Below are positions 12,457 to 26,594 of a stretch of DNA of 64,000 bases, piece by piece (within the stretch, counting starts at the first letter, position 1; each line of letters starts with the position of its first letter). A program made the position numbers and the translations under genes. The DNA is taken from contig NW_019774925.1 in the NCBI RefSeq assembly GCF_001039355.2, positions 238,488 through 302,487 on the forward strand, given 5' to 3'. Origin of the DNA: Lingula anatina. Taxonomy: Eukaryota; Brachiopoda; Lingulata; Lingulida; Lingulidae. Under the pieces are notes generated by a model that was not told the origin of the DNA, ran no database searches, and saw only the letters and a program-made list of their open reading frames with translations.

Positions 12457-15400
12457 TTAATCTGTGTACTTGGTCTCAGGAGATGCTGGTCATCACAGAA
12501 TGAGACTGGTCATTTCTCTGCAGTTAATGCCATTGTAATATTGTCCCTATAGGGCCAGTTTCATCAATCCAATGTTTTCCAGCTTGGATCACCAGGAGAG
12601 CTTCTATTAGTGGGTTAATTAAGGATCTGCAGCACATCTCCTATCGAGAAGTAATAATATGAGAGCTAATTAAAAAGACTGCAGGTTGCTGCTTTGTCTC
12701 TAGGAATATTGCGTAACTAACTGATAGTGCTTTAATTCTATGCTGGAGAATTAATTGTCTTTCAGCGTGCATGCTGGGGACTTTGTGTAATAGTGACGGG
12801 TGTCCAGGTAGATCAGTCATAAACATGACGCCTATTGTGTTAATGCTCATTGTGATTGCTGAAGGACAAATACAATGGTAACTCTTTATATAATAGTTTA
12901 TTTAGCACTACTTAGAAGACATATAAGGCCAAGCAAAGGACAGTAGAGTGTTTGTATATATGTGTGTGTGTGTGTGCGTGTGCATGCGAGAGAGAGATAG
13001 AGCATGCATATGGAGTGTCTAAATCGGTCTCCTTGCCTGAGTGTATGCATATTTATAATATTTCATAAGAAGGAGCATGTTAAATCCAGGAATAACCTAA
13101 AAAAAGCACTTTACAGACACCAAAAAAAAAAAAAGGGACTTGGTTTAGCCCTTTTCTCATCCATTAATAACACAAACAGCTTTTTACTGATATCAGCTTA
13201 GAAATTATGATTGTCTGGATTACTGTACTGATTTCATACATTTTGCATGAAATGCTTTCTCTCTCTCTCTCACTCTTGTTCTCTCTCTATTTTAAGAAAA
13301 TGTATTTACTGTTTCTTTTATTCCTTTATTTTGAAAATGGACACAGATTTATAAGATATTTAAATTCTAAGGTACTTTTTAATTTTTTTCCTTAAAAGAA
13401 AAAAGACAATAATAAAAATAATAATAATAATTGGGAATCACAGTATGGTAAATATATCTAAAACCTCAATATGTGGAATGGACTATATATTATGTTTTAT
13501 TGTTTTGAAATGTATTTTATTTCAGGCGTGAAAGGGGTTTTTGGTAATGTATATGGAAACGTAATAAAACAGCCTGAGATATATTTATCTTTTAATTCAT
13601 ATTTCACATTTGTAAGCATTTTTGATATTGACATTTATTTGAAAATAGCATAGCATACATGATAGCTGGTTATAATGAAAAAAAAGTTGGAAGCTTATTG
13701 TTTTCAAGAAATTCCTCTTTTTTGGTTACAGTTACAAATTCTGTTAGACCTTGTATCCATTTATGGAGCTGTTATGCAAGTCTTATGTGTTTCAGTTACA
13801 AACTAGGCTAGATAAGATTCTAATGCGATACTGTAGTAAGTGTTATGAAGTTATTAGGCTGGTAATATGTGTTATCAAGTTATGTTGACAGTTGGTAATA
13901 TTATCAGGTACTTGATGCTGTTAATATCAGTTATAGGTCTGGCCGACACCATCTGTCCATTGGGGAATATCAGCCATTGTTCTATTATATAACTACAAAG
14001 ACCCATAGATGAATGTGTCCATTAAAAAGTGAGGCAGGGATGATGGATCCTTCTTGATATTATGAGGTTTAATGCGTATGAATTTGTCTGCAAAGTGAGA
14101 CAATTTTGATTTAATGAAGGTTTTTGGTTGACTTTGTAAATAAGGGCAACATTACATGTATACAGTACAAATGCAAACAGAAATACTGATTGAGTAACAT
14201 GCATGCACACATGCACTATGCACGTAAGTGATGACGCCATATATATGTGCAGTCAAGTGCATGCATGCATGCACTCGGTCATGCACGTGCACGTACTCAC
14301 CTACACTTCTATGAAAGATATGTTTTAAATAAGAAGAAATGACAGAGAGAAGTTTTTCTCTTGCCAGTAAACTCCCCCTTCTTGGCCATTATTTCTATAG
14401 TTATAACTTATTATTTAAATCCAATATTAACTTCATTTTTGTTCAGATTTTGCAAAAAAATAAAAAATAAATAAATTCCTTCATACCCTCTTAGCTTCTG
14501 TTATTGAATTATTTTAACCATTGGCTTAAACCCAACTCGTGTGAGTTTGTGAGTTCAAAGGTGTGAGGTCAATAACTCATCTATGAGGTGTATAATGAAC
14601 AAGGGAATTTTACCTGGTAGTATTTGGTATGGATATAGGGGATTTTTTTTCCTCGCTGCTATCTCACCCACTCACCGTCTGTCCGATCCTATATGTTGTA
14701 GCAAAGTTTTCTATGAATCATCCCTATTTTCAGATACTAATAAATAGCACAAGCCTAGACTTGTTATATACTTTTAGAACAGAAACACGTTTGAGAAGGC
14801 TACTGGTAGTTTTCCTCTAGTCCGAGCACAAAGGTAAGAAAAATATGGTCTGTTTTGTTGTCTTCTTTGTCTTGTGAAGTGATTGTATTTCAGAGGAATA
14901 CTGTCTCTGGAGAGGACCTTACTGAGGAATAATGTAGTAGTAAGGCAGATACCGTATGTTGGACTTTTTTCAGTGTTTGATGTGTGCTATTGTGTTGTCT
15001 CCCTCTGGGGCACAAGTAGTGAATTTAGGTAATTTAACATGAATGTGTGTGTGATGCCCATAAAGTGATATGTTCTGATGCAAATATTTATTTCTGTTTC
15101 ATTGTGTGCTTATTGTAATGGTGTTATCAATGGGAAATAGATAATGTATCTTCTCCTCAAGATATTAAAAATCTGGAAAACAATTGAAAATAAGCAAATA
15201 AAAAATGACTGTTCATGTACTTCTATCAGATTTTCAGAGAGGAATACACACTTAGATCTGTTGAGCATTGTTAACATAAGAAAGTGAATTGTTCCATCAA
15301 ATTGCTTTTGTCTAAAATTTAACTTCATCCCTGTTTCATAAGCATATAGTGCATAGATTTTTTTCAAAATTCTTACAAACTACTTATTCCAAATATATGC

Positions 15401-15897
15401 AAAAAGTGTGGTAAAAAAGCAAAAGTTAAGCCTCATTGTTCTTGCAAGTTTCTTTATTATCTTTGTACGTGTTCACACATGGTTAAAGTAAGATTCTGAA
15501 AAAAATTTAACTGAGGTCACTAGACTGGTTGATTGCATGACATGGAAATTAATATCCTCAGGTAAATTGTGGGCCCAATTGTGGGTCCAAACATGATACG
15601 TATTATATAACAGTGTCATTTAGACCAATTTCAGTTAAAACTGAGCCGGGTCTGAATGCGTCAGTAGAGTCACCACACCACCTGCCCTGCCCGCAATACC
15701 AGTATCTAGTTACTGCCTCAATCTGTGCTCAGTCCAACAGAGCACGCAGCTGTAGTATCCTACCTTTATGAAGTCATTGGAGTGAGACATCAATCAGAAA
15801 ATGGGGCTTATTACACTAATTTGGTTGCTTAATTTTTAATGTGTTTTTTTACCAATTAAAACACATTTCTTACCTGATTTTTATTTTGGGGGGGGGG
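12457..15897. other. Intergenic; microsatellites only
   Basis: (TG)n at about 12960-12985, a (CT)-rich run at 13256-13288, and an ATGCATGC-rich tract at 14190-14300 including a perfect 18-bp palindrome at 14257-14274. A poly-G run abuts the gap at 15898. No gene seen. Confidence 0.6.
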
Positions 15898-16393
15898 NNN
15901 NNNNNNNNNNNNNNNNNNNNNNNNNNNNNNNNNNNNNNNNNNNNNNNNNNNNNNNNNNNNNNNNNNNNNNNNNNNNNNNNNNNNNNNNNNNNNNNNNNNN
16001 NNNNNNNNNNNNNNNNNNNNNNNNNNNNNNNNNNNNNNNNNNNNNNNNNNNNNNNNNNNNNNNNNNNNNNNNNNNNNNNNNNNNNNNNNNNNNNNNNNNN
16101 NNNNNNNNNNNNNNNNNNNNNNNNNNNNNNNNNNNNNNNNNNNNNNNNNNNNNNNNNNNNNNNNNNNNNNNNNNNNNNNNNNNNNNNNNNNNNNNNNNNN
16201 NNNNNNNNNNNNNNNNNNNNNNNNNNNNNNNNNNNNNNNNNNNNNNNNNNNNNNNNNNNNNNNNNNNNNNNNNNNNNNNNNNNNNNNNNNNNNNNNNNNN
16301 NNNNNNNNNNNNNNNNNNNNNNNNNNNNNNNNNNNNNNNNNNNNNNNNNNNNNNNNNNNNNNNNNNNNNNNNNNNNNNNNNNNNNNNNNNNNN
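15898..16393. other. Assembly gap (496 N)
   Basis: Run of N directly after a poly-G tract, so the missing sequence probably begins in a homopolymer. Any open frame across it is meaningless. Confidence 0.99.
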
Positions 16394-17185
16394 CTAGCAC
16401 AGTCAGTGTACCCCACATATAGAATATTTCTCTTTTAACAGGTATGAGTAATCCATTCCCATTAAATATGATATTTTGTGGAGTTGGTTGGCAAGGGGTG
16501 ATTTTACCCAAAACAGCATAGTGTCTTTGAAGGTTCATTTTTTTTTACTTAAAATAATGTAATGTGCTAAAAATAACTTAATTTTGAAAGCTTAGCAGCA
16601 GCTGTTGTTATTACATGGGTATATGTAGTCTTGGATGCAGAGACTTAATGAGAAAGCCCACATATGTTGGCACAAAGGATCAATTATAAGCCATGTGCCT
16701 TAACAAGACAAAAAGACAAAATGAAAGAATAAAAGATCTTAAAGAATTTTGGAATGGTAAGCTTTCTATTTTTGCTCTGATGTTATTTTTGTATTGGTGA
16801 TTGATATTGATGTGCTCTCTTTTACTTTTAATGCTTTAGTGCATGTTCATAAACCAAATTATCTTTTTTTCTCCATAAGTAAGTTTCCAGGTGTTCCTTA
16901 ACATTCGCTGACTTTCTCTGACTGAAGATTGGTCAATTGCTGCTCATGGAAGCATACAGCTAAGTCTAGTAGTATCCGATTGTGCCATATTCCTTTGTAG
17001 ATAAAAAGACTGGTTGTTTACACAGTTACTTTATCAGGATAATTGTTTACCTAGCATTGATTTGAGGCTATTTCGTATCTGGAATTAGATTCTGAGTGAA
17101 ATTAAATCAGTTTTACATGGCTTGGATCAATAAGTAGAATATATTGGAAAGTTTTTTTGCCTCAGAGAATGTGCAGGTTGCGATC
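16394..17185. other. Intergenic; nothing supported
   Basis: AT-rich single-copy sequence between the gap and the duplicated segment. Confidence 0.6.
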
Positions 17186-17878
17186 TTTTTTTTTTTCTTT
17201 GCCATGGAATAGATGAGCAAACATTTGAAGCATTTTCCTGTCCAGTGCCAATGCTGGCCATTGACATTGGATTCTTATTATACCAATTTAGTGGTTGGCT
17301 TACAATGTAACTTAGTTTCTCCCCCTCTGTTTTAGTGTTTCGGTAAAACAACTTTTTTCAATTCAGCTTGAAAAGTACGGTAAAAACTTGAAAATTTCAT
17401 CAGTCTTGAAAATTTCGTCGTAACTCAATATTAGGGTAACTTCAGTCCAAAAATCCTTTCACCATCTCTTAGATTATCCAAAACTAAACTAGAAGAGCTC
17501 TAGAGAAATGTAGGCCTACATATAAAATATAGAGGTACTAGTATTTGTGGACAATCACTTAAGTCAGTTCTGGCATTGTTTACCCTTTGATATTTGAAAT
17601 GCTGAGTTGGGGGGTTGGCTCGACAGCAACCACAAATTAAGATTCGACACCTTCTCCCGTATAGTGATTCATCCTTTTTTCTGATATTGTGACTTCATTT
17701 CATGATTTACAGTCACAGGAAAGTGGATGACAAAACAATCTTTCAACAAGAATGGTTATTATAATGTGTTGGTCAGTTGAAAAAAAAAATGATTGATTGC
17801 TAATGCTTAGTACAGACAAATTGCTCTCTAATAGCCTTTGTCTGTACATTTTGCTAATGAAAATTTTACACTCTCTCA

Positions 17879-17920
<42 letters not shown>

Positions 17921-20775
17921 GCTATTTATGTTTATGACAGTTTTAAAGTATGGGGAATATGGTGATTTTGTCCTGTCTACCACAATTACCAAGAGCTACA
18001 GAGAGAAATTTTCACAAGATATTCACAAATATTTCTGTGGCTATTCACCAGCTAAGCATATTTCTAGATCTGTTCTCTCCAGCAAAGAATGTTGCACAAC
18101 AGCACATCAGCTATGTCCTCATGCTGTCTCCAGTAGAAAGAAACTTTAGGTTGCATGCCTGGTTAAACCTTTCAAATGTTGATAGCAGTAAAGAACAAAA
18201 CAGAACACATTTTGCACTGGTAAAATAAGTCATTCTGCCTATTTTAGAAGATGATCAGAATTTTCTTCAAAATCAGTTATCGTATGTCATGTGGGCCAGG
18301 GCAGCTTTATGTCTGAATAAACAATAGACTGTCAGGCTGGTTTTGGAAAACTGCCCCTATGGATCAAAACAAAAAAAAGTTGAATAATTTTCACTGAGTA
18401 GCTAAATTTCAGCCTTTGAGAGGACAGTGACTGCATAACAGCAGAAACGTGGTGGCAGTAGACAGGTGAGTTTCCAATGTCGTCTGAAACTCTGGGTCCC
18501 AAACAATTGTTAAGACGGCAATGAAAAATCACTCCTAAATTCATACATGCCTGGAAATTGTAGTAACATAAGAATGGTGTATGGTGAAGTGCAGTATTTA
18601 ATATAAATGAATTGATGAGCAAAATAATGTCGTAATGGAGATATGATGCCACTTTGCAAGATAAATGAGGTTCTGTCGCAATCATTCACTTTCCAATATT
18701 GTCATTTTGTTGTCCCTGGCAATAAATTTATCATCATGTGGATCCACTTCACTTTCATCAACTGCATTTTTTGCATTATTTTGCCAAAATATTCTTATCA
18801 TCTTAGAAAAAACTTAAACACACGGCTGGACCAACACTCCTACAATATCATCCCGAAACTACCAGTGAGATTGACTGTTTTGTTGTTGTAAGACGCCATT
18901 TCATTATCTATGCTATAAATTATTATTTTGTATTTTTTCATTTTTATCATTCTGTGGTAGTACCCTCTGCCAGAATGCAAATAATAACATGTCAATATCC
19001 AATACATGACTTAGTGCGGCTAGAGAGAAAGCAAACATACATTGCGAATAAATGTAAAATTGTCTCCCCTTAACATCTTTCTTTGTATATAATTAATAAT
19101 TTATTGTTTAAGTATTTAATTGATGGTAAAATTAATGGATGTTAATGAAAGGAATAAAAGTCCTAAAGATTAGAAAAGTATTTGTATATATATATCTAGC
19201 TATAGTAACCATGGTAGAGATAAAAAAAAAAATCAAGGAAAAGACATTCCTGACACAAATTACTTATTCATAAAATGCAAATAATAGACCCCTGTGAATG
19301 ACATCAGATGTTCCAGATCAGAATTGTTACTCAGCTTTCAAATAACAAGCTTTGTTGAAATTATTCTTAACAGAATAAGTTGAGTAGATTATGTATGCAA
19401 TACAATAACAGAGCTATAAAGGTGTGAATAGGGTAATAGTTTGAATTAACACCCAATAGAAGCTGCCATCTGTTAGTGTAAACAGATTGGGGGTTCTCAC
19501 AAACAACAAGTTCATTAAAGGACCACTGTTAAATCTGTCAGTATGTCGTATGATAAGAGTTTGGTTAGATATTGGTGAAATCAGGTGTTTCCATTCCATC
19601 TGTTCGTTCATCTTTCTCTCTCTCACTCTCTCTCTCTCTCTCTCTCTCTCAGAAAAAAATTATCAGAGGATGGAATTTGTCAGTAATTTGAAATTTATAA
19701 CGTGCATTGTAGGCACACTATATAATAATTCTTTTGATTTCTGATATTACTAAGATATTTGCAGGTATAATGAGGGGATTAGTTTTCTTAAAAAATATAC
19801 AACATGTAGCAGTTTTCAACATTTTTGTGTACAATGTCTGCCTTTAGTGTAATATTTCATTCAAAATATTATTTAATACTATGGAATTACTATGAATTGG
19901 TTGTATTGCTGCATTAGTGGATAATAAAACCAGTGTATGGTGAAATTACGAAGTTTTCATTACTGTCATAATTACCTGTACATACACCTGGCCCTTTTAC
20001 TGCCATTATTTTTCATAATTCATTTTCGGGGCAGGATTCGAAAAATTGAACAGGAGAATTATGGATTGTACATATATAATACATGGTATATGTCTATGGA
20101 TACTGTAAACTTTTCTTGTGTATTGGCAATGTAGAGAAAGGATTTTGATGGAATTATTCCTTATTACAGGAGAGCTGATAATGCTAGGAATTAAGAGGAA
20201 AAAGAAGGCAATATTAGCTTGATTAACGAAGTAATGTTCAGGCAGTACCTCTATTAAGTACTTTTTACCAATATAAAAGTGGTACTTACTGTAAAACGGC
20301 ACTAATAATAAGATGACCTGGGCATATTTAAGCCAGTAAACCCCTGCCATTTTACTATAGATTTACACATATTGCATGCCATATACTCACAAATCACACA
20401 ATCATTCAGATTATTAATGCTAGTTGTATAGATTTTACAATTTTACTATAGATTTACCCATTTTGCTTGCCATATTTTGTTTTAACAATCCTCCAATTAT
20501 GCAATCATTAGGATTACTATGGCTAGAAAGCCTATAGATTTTACTACAGACTTACATACAGGTGTTGCATGATTTACTGTAACTAATTATAAGATTACTT
20601 TCCTCATTAAAGTTGACACTGAATTTACTATTCAACTATTGTTAAGTGCTTTACATGACAGAGGCCTCTGACCATGCTCTCTGCTTTGCTAAAATAAATC
20701 ACTAATTATCAGATTACTTGTTAAGCCTTGTTATAATTTTCATGTTTTACTTAAAATTTAAACATGGTGCACAAT
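17186..20775 (+). repeat. 3.6-kb direct repeat, copy 1
   Basis: Runs from a poly-T tract followed by CTTTGCCATGGAATAGATGA to AAACATGGTGCACAAT. It is co-linear with 20777-24359 at an initial offset of 3591 bp, with scattered substitutions and differences in microsatellite length. It contains (CT)n(TA)n at 17870-17920 and (CT)n at 19613-19650. No recognisable protein. See copy 2 for the junction. Confidence 0.95.
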
Positions 20776-20776
20776 N
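20776..20776. other. Single ambiguous base at the duplication junction
   Basis: One n sits exactly between copy 1 and copy 2 of the 3.6-kb repeat. It marks a join or unresolved base, so the tandem arrangement may be an assembly product. Confidence 0.95.
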
Positions 20777-21445
20777 TTTTTTTTTTTCTTTGCCATGGAA
20801 TAGATGAGCAAACATTTGAAGCATTTTCCTGTCCAGTGCCAATGCTGGCCATTGACATTGGATTCTTGTTATACCAATTTAGTGGTGGGCTTACAGTGTA
20901 ACTCCCCCTCTGTTTTAGTGTTTTGGTAAAGCATCTTTTTTCAATTCAGCTTGAAAAGTACGGTAAAAACTTGAAAATTTTGTCAGTCTTGAAAATTTCA
21001 TCGTAACTCAATATTAGGGTAACTTCAGTCCAAAAATCTTTTCAACATCTCTTAGATTATCCAAAACTAAACTAGAAGAGCTCTAGAGAAATGTAGGCCT
21101 ACATATAAAATATAGAGGTACTAATATTTGTGGACAATCATTTGTCAATTCTGGCATTGTTTACCCTTTGATATTTGAAATGCTGAGTTTCGGGGTTGGC
21201 TCAACAGTAACCACAAATTAAGAGTCGACACCTTCTCCCGTGTAGTGATTCATCCTTTTTTCTGATATTGTGACTTCATTTCATGATTTACAGTCACAGG
21301 AAAGTGGATGACAAAACAATCTTTCAACAAGAATGGTTATTATAATGTGTTGGTCAGTTGAAAAAAAATGATTGATTGCTAATGCTTAGTGCAGACAAAT
21401 TGCTCTCTAATAGCCTTTGTCTGTACATTTTGCTAATGAAAATTT

Positions 21446-21521
<76 letters not shown>

Positions 21522-23201
21522 TATTCATGTTTATGGCAGTTTTAAAGTATGGGGAATGTGGTGATTTTGTCCTGTCTACCAAAATTACCAAGAGCTACAG
21601 AGAGAAATTTTCACAAGATATTCACACATATTTCTCTGGCTATTCACCAGCTAAGCATATTTCTAGATCTGTTCTGTCCAGCAAAGAATGTTGCACAACA
21701 GCACATCAGCTGTGTTCTCATGCTGTCTCCAGTAGAAAGAAACTTTAGGTGCATGCCTGGTAAAACCTTTCAAATGTTCATAGCAGTAAAGAACAAAACA
21801 GAACACATTTTGCACTGGTAAAATAAGTCATTCTGCCTATTTTAGAAGATGATCAGAATCTTCTTCAAAATCAGTTATCGTATGTCATGTGGGCCAGGGC
21901 AGCTTTATGTCTGAATAAACAGACTGTCAGGCTGGTTTTGGAAAACTGCCCCTTATGGATCAAAACAAAAAAAGTCAAATAATTTTCACTGAGTAGCTAA
22001 ATTTCAGGCTTTGAGAGGACAGTGACTGCATAACAGCAGAAACATGGTGACAGTAGACAGGTGAGTTTCCAATGTCGTCTGAAACTCTGGGTCCCAAACA
22101 ATTGTTAAGAAGGCAATGAAAAATCACTCCTAAATTCTGCATGCCTGGAAATTGTAGTAACACAAGAATGGTGTATGGTGAAGTGCAGTATTTAATATAA
22201 ATGAATTGATGAGCAAAATAATGTCGTAATGGAGATATGATGCCACTTTGCAAGATAAATGAGGTTCTGTCGCAATCATTCACTTTCCAATATTGTCATT
22301 TTGTTGTCCCTGGCAATAAATTTATCATCATGTGGATCCACTTCACTTTCGTCAACTGCATTTTTTGCATTATTTTGCCCAAATATTCTTATCATCTTAG
22401 AAAAAACTTATACACACGGCTCGACCAACATTCCTACAATATCATCCCGAAACTACCAGTGATATTGACTGTTTTGTTGTTGTATAAATGCTATAAATTA
22501 TTATTTTGTATTTTTTCATTTTTATCATTCTGTGGTAGTACCCTCTGCCAGAATGCAAATAATCACATGTCAATGTCCAATACATGACTTAGTGCGGCTA
22601 GAGAGAAAGCAAACATACATTGCGCATAATTGCAAAAATTGTCTCCCCTTAACATCTTTCTTTGTATATAATTAATAATTTATTTTTTAAGTATTTAATT
22701 GATGGTAAATTAATGGATGTTAACGAAAGGAATAAAAGTCCTAAAGATGAGAAAAGTATCTACGTATATATGTATATATATATATATAGCTATAGTAACC
22801 ATGGTAGAGATAAAAACAAAATCGAGGAAAAGACATTCCTGACACAAATTACTTATTCATAAAATGCAAATAATAGACCCCTGTGAATGACATCAGATGT
22901 TCCAGATCAGAATTGTTACTCAGCTTTCAAATAACAAGCTTTGTTGAAATTATTCTTAACAGAATAAGTTGAGTAGATTATGTATGCAATACAATAACAG
23001 AGCTATAAAGGTGTGAATAGGGTAATAGTTTGAATTAACACCCAATAGAAGCTGCCATCTGTTAGTGTAAACAGATTGGGGGTTCTCACAAAACAACAAG
23101 TTCATTAAAGGACCACTGTTAAATCTGTCAGTATGTCGTATGATAAGAGTTTGGTTAGATATTGGTGAAATCAGGTGTTTCCATTCCATCTGTTCGTTCA
23201 T

Positions 23202-23236
<35 letters not shown>

Positions 23237-24359
23237 AGAAAAAAATTATCAGAGGATGGAATTTGTCAGTAATTTGAAATTTATAACGTGCATTGTAGGC
23301 ACACTATATAATAATTCTTTTGATTTCTGATATTACTAAGATATTTACAGGTGTAATGAGGGGATTAGTTTTCTTAAAAAATATACAACATGTAGCAGTT
23401 TTCAACATTTTTGTGTACAGTGTCTGCCTTTAGTGTAATATTTCATTCAAAATATTATTTAATACTATGGAATTACTATGAATCGGTTGTTTTGCTGCAT
23501 TAGTGGATAATAAAACCAGTGTATGGTGAAATTACGAAGTTTTCATTACTGTCATAATTACCTGTACATACACCTGGCCTTTTTACTGCCATTATTTTTC
23601 ATAATTCACTTTCAGGGCAGGATTTGAAAAATTGAACAGGAGAATAATGGATTGTACATATATAATACATGGTATATGTCTATGGATACTGTAAACTTTT
23701 CTTGTGTATTGGCAATGTAGAGAAAGGATTTTGATGGAATTATTCCTTATTACAGGAGAGCTGATAATGCTAGGAATTAAGAGGAAAAAGAAGGCAATAT
23801 TGGCTTGATTAACGAAGTAATGTTCAGGCAGCACCTCTATTAAGTACTTTTTACCAATATAAAAGTGGTACTTACTGTAAAACGGCACTAATAATAAGAT
23901 GACCTGGGCATATTTAAGCCAGTAAACCCCTGCCATTTTACTATAGATTTACACATATTGCATGCCATATACTCACAAATCACACAATCATTCAGATTAT
24001 TAATGCTAGTTGTATAGATTTTACAATTTTACTATAGATTTACCCATTTTGCTTGCCATATTTTGTTTTAACAATCCTCCAATTATGCAATCATTTGGAT
24101 TACTATGGCTAGAAAGCCTATAGATTTTACTACAGACTTACATACAGGTGTTGCATGATTTACTGTAACCAATTATAAGATTACTTTCCTCATTAAAGTT
24201 GACACTGAATTTACTATTCAACTATTGTTAAGTGCTTTACATGACAGAGGCCTCTGACCATGCTCTCTGCTTTGCTAAAACAAATCACTAATTATCAGAT
24301 TACTTGTTAAGCCTTGTTATAATTTTCATGTTTTACTTAAAATTTAAACATGGTGCACA
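20777..24359 (+). repeat. 3.6-kb direct repeat, copy 2
   Basis: Second copy of 17186-20775. Differences include a longer (CT)n(TA)n tract at 21450-21518, a shorter (CT)n at 23203-23236, and loss of about 15 bp near 22480 relative to 18890. After GGTGCACAG at 24360 unique sequence resumes. The divergence would suit either a recent tandem duplication or two alleles placed in series. Confidence 0.95.
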
Positions 24360-26594
24360 GTATACTATCTTTAAAATGATAAGAAGATTGCTTAGTTTTG
24401 GATTATCAAGGGTAAAGTGGAATTTACCATTTTAGCATTGTTCTGAACCATATTGCTTGACAACTGTTGTAATTCAGTGATTCACTGAATACGACTCTTT
24501 TGATGTTTCAAAATTTGAATGTATAATTTTAAGAATTATATGAAGGGATGACAAGTATCATACTGATGTTGAAATGATATCTGAATGGTGTCTGAAATAT
24601 TAACATGTATCAACAAAAGATGGATCCATTATTTACCAAAACTTGGTGTTTTGTCCATTTTTCTGTGTTCATGTCTTTAGAAATGGCTTGCAGTTGCAAT
24701 TCATTCACAGCACATTCTGTTTTTACCTTTGCCACCAGAGACAAAGCCATTGTCTTGTTCACTGATATTTATTTATGTTGCCTAACAACATTAAATGTTG
24801 CATTTACCTCTGCTCTCTCTCCACTCTTGTATAAGCCTTCTTGCAAGTTTTGTTCTATGTCCTGCCCTTCTGTTATCACTCTTATGCACTGAAATTTAAG
24901 TTTGTTCTTTGCAGCAAAAGCCATATTTACCTTTAGCATGAAAATTAGCATATTCCCACAGTTTCAAATGCAGCCATGTGTTACTGATTTTTTAATTTGG
25001 TTGAGGATGTGCAAGTGGTATTTTGTGTATAATTTCCATCTAAAAGTGATTTACATACTGCTTTAAATATTTTAATGGGGGCCTATAAATATTAAATGGA
25101 AAATCTAGGGTTTTGCAGAGAAGGATTTTGTAAAGTGATTATCAGATTTTACTTAAGTTTGCTTGGTATTTTTGCATGTAAAGAAACATTTGTGAAGAAG
25201 GTACCTCTCCCCCCCCCAAAAAAAAAAAAATCCTCCACCACTCTTTTATATCCATTGCAACTGACACATGCTCCCTGCATTTTTTTTTTTTTTTTTTGAA
25301 AGCTGCATGTATTATCATATCATTTTAAAGGATTAGTGGTAGCATCTTGTTCAGTCTGCATTACATGTGTTCCTTTTATCCTTTCAGATGAACGTTGTCA
25401 TTGTTCTTAAGTAGTCTTTGAACAAAGTACGGATATGTCATTCTTTGCCTAATTTGAAAGACAAATCTTCTCTCCAAAGACTTACCGGATAGTTTGAGGA
25501 TTATAGCTGTATCATCTAGGTTAACCTGCGCATGTGTTTCTTTTATCCTTTCAGACGGTCATTCCCATTGTTCTTAAGTAAATTTTAGAAACAAAGAGAC
25601 ATTGCACTTATTTTTTGCATTCTTCCCTATAGTATAATGTTTCCATATTTTTAAAGTGAGACAGTCATATCTTTCTGTCATTGATGTTGTCCTCAAACCA
25701 CTGCTGACTCCATTTTTAGTTTATACTTAGAAGGACAATTTGTTAATTTTACCCCAACTAGCTTCTAACATTTACCTAACATCAGACAGGGAAGGATTCT
25801 ATATAGGTACTTACAATATATGTTCTCTAGCCCACCTTTTCTTCACTTGCCTAAAATCAATTGATTGGTTTCGTACATTTATTGCACTTCAACTTATTTT
25901 AAATGAATGGGTCATGCAGTTTATAATATTGGTCCAAATTTTAACAATTAGAAAAATGGAAATAATATTTTAAGAAATATGATAATTTTATGCCGAAGAT
26001 CTTTAGTGCTGTTTGACAAAAATCTTAACCAGGTAAGCTTTCTGTATTTGAGTCATTTGCTGTCTAGGTAAGGTTTAAGAAATACATATTGAAACCATGG
26101 AGATAATGGGATTACTTGTCTTTATTAAACATTTATGACTAAATATGAGATATATGTATTTGAATGGAGCATTTCAACATGAAATTTTGTTTGCCCTCTT
26201 TATAGATACAGTATTATATCAGATATAGAGGAAGGTGCATAGCTTGAAATATTTATTTGTCTTAATCACTGATACTACTGCTTATTTAGTTATATGGAGG
26301 ATGCTCAACATGAATTATTTATTTTTGTTAATTTTTGGATACCTGAGCTCTATCCACTTCTTATACTAATAATCTTCAGGTGTGTGCAGACATGGGCAGC
26401 TTTGGGTAGAAATTTCGTCATACTTACCTAGCCAGGTTGCCAAATCACCCTTAGTCTTTCCAAGTATTTTTGGGATTTGTCATAAACAGGCCTTAGCCAT
26501 TTTTATGGAAAGATATTCTGGATAGAGAAAAGTAATAGTCAGTGCTCTGAAACTCGGGTGGCCAGATTTGCCTACCCAGGGATCCAAAGTCTTG
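24360..26594. other. Intergenic; small imperfect direct repeat, otherwise nothing supported
   Basis: 25363-25430 and 25531-25596 share CTTTTATCCTTTCAGA and ATTGTTCTTAAGTA, an imperfect repeat spaced about 170 bp apart. Poly-C/poly-A and poly-T runs lie at 25209-25231 and 25280-25297. No gene seen. Confidence 0.5.

Noticed and set aside
15841-16538. Open frames across 15898-16393
   Set aside because: They consist of unknown bases in the assembly gap.
17838-22587. Pairs of similar open frames in the two 3.6-kb copies
   Set aside because: They match because the DNA is duplicated; they begin in (CT)n/(TA)n microsatellites and resemble no protein.
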